Shown here piece by piece: positions 40,249-43,807 of a stretch of 43,807 nucleotides of DNA. Source of the stretch: Nitrospirae bacterium CG2_30_70_394. Its GTDB lineage: Bacteria; CG2-30-53-67; CG2-30-70-394. Under the pieces are notes generated by a model. The model ran no database searches. It worked only from the letters and a program-made list of their open reading frames with translations, and had not been told where the DNA came from. Made by a program: the position numbers and the translations under genes. The stretch covers positions 1-43,807 of the forward strand of contig MNYW01000092.1 in assembly GCA_001873295.1 (NCBI GenBank), written 5' to 3'. Each line of letters starts with the position of its first letter. The stretch's first letter is position 1.

Positions 40249-40820
40249 CGCTTCTTCCTGACCCGCGGGTGGGCGACACGAACCGGCGCGCATCCTACAT
40301 CGACAAGGGAGGCGCCTGTCACGGGGGCAGGTGGTTGCGGTCCCACCCAGCCAGGAAGGGGAGGGCGACCCGCGGGCCACCCCCACCCCGGCGCAATCGC
40401 CGCTTTGGAGACGACCCGGCAAGCACCGGTGCGGGTCACGAGGTCGTCGATCTCCGCGGCCGGCGCAATCGCCACTTTGGAGACGACCCGGCAAGGGCGG
40501 ACTCCCCCAACGGGAGGAGCGAAGGCGCAGCTCGCGCCCCGGCGCAGAGGCAGAGGGGGAGGGTGGCCGGCAGGGGCGTCGCCGCGGCGTGGTCGCCAGC
40601 CATGCGCCCCTGACCAGGGCGACGTTGAGCCCTGCACTCCCCCAACCCAGCGCTTGAAGGTCGGTTCGCCGCCCCCTGCGCGCCATCGACATGCGCTTGC
40701 TCGCCCCGCCCCAACCCAGCGCTTGAAGGCTGGTTCGCCGCCACCCCGGGAAGAGCCCTCCGCGCCTCCGCGCGCCCCAGCCAGCGTCCCGCACCCTCCC
40801 CCGATCGGTTGTGCCCGCCT
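40249..40820. repeat. Gene-free region with two different direct-repeat pairs
   Basis: Pair 1: 36 bp copies at 40388-40423 and 40460-40495, beginning CCGGCGCAATCGCC, with one mismatch and 36 bp between. Pair 2: 34 bp copies at 40640-40673 and 40709-40742, beginning CCCCAACCCAGCGCTTGAAG, with two mismatches and 35 bp between. Repeat-to-gap ratios are near one in both, as in short CRISPR arrays. There are only two units each, the repeats are unrelated and no cas genes are present. No supported gene lies here. Confidence 0.8.
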
Positions 40821-41855
40821 CTACGGCACGAGCGTCTCGGTGATCGCGGTCACTGCCGCCGTGCCGGCGGGCCAGGCGGCGAGGAGCGACTCGGCGGTCG
40901 CTCGCCAGCGGGTCGCGCCCACGGTGGCCGCCATCGCCAAAGGGGTGGCGTCGCCGGTGGCGCAAAACCGCTCGTAGGCGGCGACCCACTCTCCGGCGAG
41001 AACACGATGCAGGCCGCGCAGGTGGGCAAAGTAGAGGTGCAGCGGCGCGGCCGCGCCGGTGGCCACGAGGTAGGGGAGGGTGGTGAGAGAGTCGGCGAAA
41101 AGGTCGCGCACCGCCCGCAGGCAGAGCTCCGGCCGGCCGCAGCCGATCGCCGCCTGCATCTCCAGCCAACCGGTTCCCAAAATTCTTCCGGCGAGCCCCT
41201 CACCTACTTCATGAAGGGTTGCCGCCGCTACCTGGGCGGTGGTCACCCGTTCCAAAAGAGCCTCCGGCCCACCGTCGCCGGCGGCCGCGAAGAGCGCCAT
41301 GGCGCGATCCAGTGGCCCGTCACGGTGTTGTCCCTGCCACTCCTCGATCCGCGACCACACCTCGCGCCGGAGGGCGTCGGTGCGCACGAAGATCTGCTCC
41401 CCCTGGAGCATGGCGGGCGGCGCGGCCATGTCACGGGCGAGCTCGCGTCCCGCCACCTGGATTGCAAACCCCTCCCGTTGTTCGGCGCGCGCCAGCTCGG
41501 CGAGGAAGAAGGTGGGCCGGCCGCGGTGGCCGAGCCCCGCGCCGTAGACGAGGCCGAGGGGAGAGAGCGCCGCGTTCGCGTGCGCCACCGCGAAGGGGTC
41601 GCACGGTCCGGACGGAAGGGGCAGGGGACCGAACTCATCCCCCTCGATCTGCTCCCACAGGGCCTCGCGCCGACTCAACCAGTCGCCCACCTCCTGCTTC
41701 GCCAGGGTCGCGGTAAGCCCCATGCCACGCTCCCAGCGAAAGTGCTCACGCATCTTCAGAAGAAAGATGCACAAGGTGTGGTCGGCGGCGTAGCGCGCGT
41801 CGGCGATGTCGCAGTTGCGTTGAACCGCACGCACCAACTGGGTCGGGGCGTCCAT
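40821..41855 (-). CDS. Sfum_1244-family protein of unknown function
   Basis: 344 residues from ATG 41855 (MDAPTQLVRAVQRNCDIADARYA). RNCDIADARYAADHTLCIFLLKMREHFRWE and EVGDWLSRREALWEQIE match my recollection of the Sfum_1244 family found in deltaproteobacteria; there is no known function. The helical, Ala/Leu-rich C-terminal half has no membrane segment or signal. HRGRPTFFLAEL in the middle is another conserved-looking stretch. It stands alone between a repeat-rich region and a 500 bp gap. The family name is from memory and unverified. Confidence 0.7.
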   Translation of the reverse strand: MDAPTQLVRAVQRNCDIADARYAADHTLCIFLLKMREHFRWERGMGLTATLAKQEVGDWLSRREALWEQIEGDEFGPLPLPSGPCDPFAVAHANAALSPLGLVYGAGLGHRGRPTFFLAELARAEQREGFAIQVAGRELARDMAAPPAMLQGEQIFVRTDALRREVWSRIEEWQGQHRDGPLDRAMALFAAAGDGGPEALLERVTTAQVAAATLHEVGEGLAGRILGTGWLEMQAAIGCGRPELCLRAVRDLFADSLTTLPYLVATGAAAPLHLYFAHLRGLHRVLAGEWVAAYERFCATGDATPLAMAATVGATRWRATAESLLAAWPAGTAAVTAITETLVP

Positions 41856-42359
41856 CGGCCGGTGTAGCACGGAGGGAGGGGAGTGCACACCGCCCGCGGC
41901 GCGGTGCGACGGGGGTTCGCCGGCGACCCGCTCGGGGAGCGGTTGGCGCTCGGCAAGGGGGGCGCAGGGGCGACGTCGTACGGGGTTGGCGATGTGGGCG
42001 GGGGGACCGTGTCGCCAGACCCCGGCCCGCAGAGGGAACGACAGCGTTTGCTAGCCGTGGCTTGCGACGATCATTTGGACAAACGAGTGAGGCGAAAGCG
42101 AGCGCCGCTGCGCCACGGCGGCGAACCCACCGAACCATTGCAGGCGCGCGCCTCGGCTCGCGAACCACACCCCTCCAACGCCCGCGCGACCGCCTCTTTC
42201 CCCACTCCTCTCCGCGCCTTTCCACTCTTTCCTAACCCGCAGCCCCAGGGGGCGCCCGCACCGAGGCCGCCCTCCGCGGCACTGTCGCGCCGGCCGGCTC
42301 CGGGGGTCGGTGCGCGAGTCGCGCTTCCAGATCGACCCCGTTGTTTCAGATAAGAAGGA
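41856..42359. other. 500 bp without a recognised gene
   Basis: No frame with protein-like composition was found on either strand. A pyrimidine-rich stretch lies near 42190-42235. AT-rich sequence at 42345-42370 marks the end of the next gene. I see no hairpin, promoter or repeat worth naming. Confidence 0.4.
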
Positions 42360-43529
42360 TTATGGAAACTTTTTTCCGATCCCGATCAGCTCGCCGAGGA
42401 TCGCGCCGCGCCGCCGGCGCAGGAGGGTCCGCGCCACCTGGTAGCTCGCCTCCCCGCTCAGGTAGGTAGCGAGAAGGTCGCGCAACGACGCGCTGTGGCT
42501 CGCGGCGCCGACGAGGAGGTTGAGGAGGCGCGGCCGGAGGTAGTCGTGGGCGATCGCGTACCCCTTCTCCAGCTCGGGGACGACGGTGCGGCGCACCGCC
42601 GCCGTGTAGGTCGCGGGCTCGTCCAATAGAAACGCCTCGGCGAGCAACCGCGCCGACGCCAGCGCGTAATAGATCCCCTCGCCGGTGAGTGGATCGGCGA
42701 GGCCGGCGGCGTCGCCGATGAGCGCCCAGCGATCGCCCTGAATCCGGTACCGGTCCAAAAAGCCGCGGCCGTGGAGCGGGATCACCCAGCGCATCGGCGA
42801 AGCGTCCGGGGCCACCGCCCCGGGATAGTGGCGGTCGAGAAACTGGCGCAGGCTCGCCGCCAGGGCCGCGCTGCGGTGGCTGGCGGCCGGGGCGCCGATC
42901 CCGATGGAGGCGTAGCGGGCGGCGACAAACGCCCAGACGTAGCCCATACCACGACCGAGAAAGGCGATGTCAACGCCAGGAGTTAGCTCCGGCTCATTGA
43001 GGTGATAGTCGAGGGCGAGGATCAGCTCGCCGCGAGCCAATGGGCGGTCGAGACAACGGCGCACCGTGGAGACCGCGCCGTCCGCGCCCACTAGGTGGGT
43101 GTAGCCGCCCTCCCCGCTCGCCTCGCCCCCTTCGCCCCCCTCGGTGGTCAGCCGCCACCCCCCCCCGTCGCGCCTCACCGCGGTGACCCGGAGGTCAAGG
43201 TGGCGGGCGCCCGCGGCCACCGCCTGGCGCAGGAGGAAGCGGTTGAGCGCACGGCGGGGGAGCAGCCAGAGGGGGCGGCCGCTGTCGATCTCCGCGATCC
43301 GCCCGGACGGCGCGATGAGGCGGAAACGCGCCACCGCCTCCGCCTCCGCGGCCAACCCCGCGAGGAGGGGGAAGGAGGCGATCGCCTTGGTAGTAATCCC
43401 GCCGCCGCACGGCTTCGACCACGGGGCGAGCGGGTCGAAGAGGTCGACGGCGACGCCGTTGCGCGCCATGAGATAGGCGAAGTAGCTGCCGGCGACGCTG
43501 GCGCCGACGATGGCGATGCGGGTGGGCAT
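42360..43529 (-). CDS. FAD-dependent geranylgeranyl-reductase-family oxidoreductase
   Basis: 389 residues from ATG 43529 (MPTRIAIVGASVAGSYFAYLM). The dinucleotide site GASVAGS begins it, and CGGGITTKAI is typical of geranylgeranyl reductase flavoproteins. The second FAD motif GDRWALIGDAAGLADPLTGEGIYYAL is complete. The C-terminal part (LRDLLATYLSGEASYQVARTLLRR) is the family's usual tail. Such enzymes reduce isoprenoid double bonds in lipids or quinones; the substrate cannot be told from sequence. It is the last complete gene of the window, with no operon partner visible. Confidence 0.87.
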   Translation of the reverse strand: MPTRIAIVGASVAGSYFAYLMARNGVAVDLFDPLAPWSKPCGGGITTKAIASFPLLAGLAAEAEAVARFRLIAPSGRIAEIDSGRPLWLLPRRALNRFLLRQAVAAGARHLDLRVTAVRRDGGGWRLTTEGGEGGEASGEGGYTHLVGADGAVSTVRRCLDRPLARGELILALDYHLNEPELTPGVDIAFLGRGMGYVWAFVAARYASIGIGAPAASHRSAALAASLRQFLDRHYPGAVAPDASPMRWVIPLHGRGFLDRYRIQGDRWALIGDAAGLADPLTGEGIYYALASARLLAEAFLLDEPATYTAAVRRTVVPELEKGYAIAHDYLRPRLLNLLVGAASHSASLRDLLATYLSGEASYQVARTLLRRRRGAILGELIGIGKKFP

Positions 43530-43740
43530 GGGCTCGCGGCGCGTGCGTGTACAGCCTGCAAAGGACCGCGGACAGCTTACCCGGCGGGCGGCGAAAATCG
43601 ACCCGGCCGCCGCCCCCCGCCCGCTGCTCCGCCCGGTGTCGACTGAACCTGGTCGCCGGTCGGCCTTGGACAGTCGTGACCCGCGGAGGCGGGCGCCCGT
43701 CCGGATGCAGACCGGTTCGCCGCGGGGCGCGGGGCCAGGG

Positions 43741-43807
43741 GCGTGTCGGACTTTCACCCGGAGGCAGGGCCAAGCGGGTGGTGGGCCCGGTTCTTCGTCA
43801 CCGCGGG
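43741..43807. repeat. Family A repeat, R6 (cut by the window end)
   Basis: GTGTCGGACTTTCACCCGG corresponds to the left end of the family (GTCGGACTTTGTCCCG). GGTTCTTCGTCACCGC near the window end matches the TTCTTCGTCGC interior of R1 and R3. The right end is outside the window. Confidence 0.6.

Noticed and set aside
40388-40495. Calling a genuine CRISPR array
   Set aside because: Only two units, no third repeat, no leader and no cas genes; kept as a repeat pair and a finding only.
40173-40744. Open frames with repeated peptides such as PSSAGLG and GRLQSGDCA
   Set aside because: They arise from the DNA repeats in several frames at once, have no start signals and no protein-like pattern.

Overview
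This 43.8 kb window is chromosomal DNA from a Gram-negative bacterium with very high GC content (I estimate near 70%). The evidence is an outer-membrane barrel, lipoproteins, a PEP-CTERM protein, two-component and sigma-54 control, and the gene orders rho-rpmE-prfA-prmC-murA and aroQ-accB-accC. These orders, together with a protein I recognise as the Sfum_1244 family, fit a deltaproteobacterial lineage (Desulfobacterota or Desulfuromonadia type). That placement is an inference, not a proven identification.

Left part (1-18 kb), mostly core metabolism. The window opens with the start of a minus-strand gene that runs off the edge, behind a sigma-54-like promoter and a double palindrome. Then come the minus-strand operon rho-rpmE-prfA-prmC-murA with a good sigma-70 promoter, thiE and pyrF (divergent), a decayed HEPN/MNT toxin-antitoxin pair, gltB-gltD, an FGGY sugar kinase and a PEP-CTERM protein.

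Middle part (18.5-25 kb), the most interesting block. An NtrB/NtrC-like kinase and sigma-54 activator are divergent from four tightly coupled envelope genes: a His/Met-rich lipoprotein, a beta-barrel with an N-terminal Cys-Cys, a CxxC thioredoxin-like lipoprotein and a CX3CH cytochrome c lipoprotein. The 216 bp between them holds two phased copies of a TGCGGCA-type palindrome and a near-consensus sigma-54 promoter. This looks like a self-contained regulated envelope redox or metal-handling system that I do not recognise as described.

Next (25-34 kb), accessory genes. A papain-like peptidase fused to an alpha/beta hydrolase is followed by a GH108 muramidase, and this pair is bracketed by related direct repeats. 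Then come a large EF-hand membrane protein, a SET-like protein and a TPM-domain pair.

Right part (34-43.8 kb): a YggX-like zinc protein, a HicB-like protein, a diguanylate cyclase, a HAD phosphatase remnant, accC-accB-aroQ with two coupled small genes, the Sfum_1244-like gene and a geranylgeranyl-reductase-like flavoprotein.

Across the window runs a 150-180 bp repeat family (family A) with inverted ends based on GGAGCCTGTCGGACTTTGTC. Four whole copies and two partial ones are visible. One is translated in frame inside prmC, one cuts off the 5' half of a HAD gene, and two abut stop codons. The behaviour recalls the Rickettsia palindromic elements. Several non-coding stretches also hold isolated pairs of 28-36 bp direct repeats with 32-36 bp between them.
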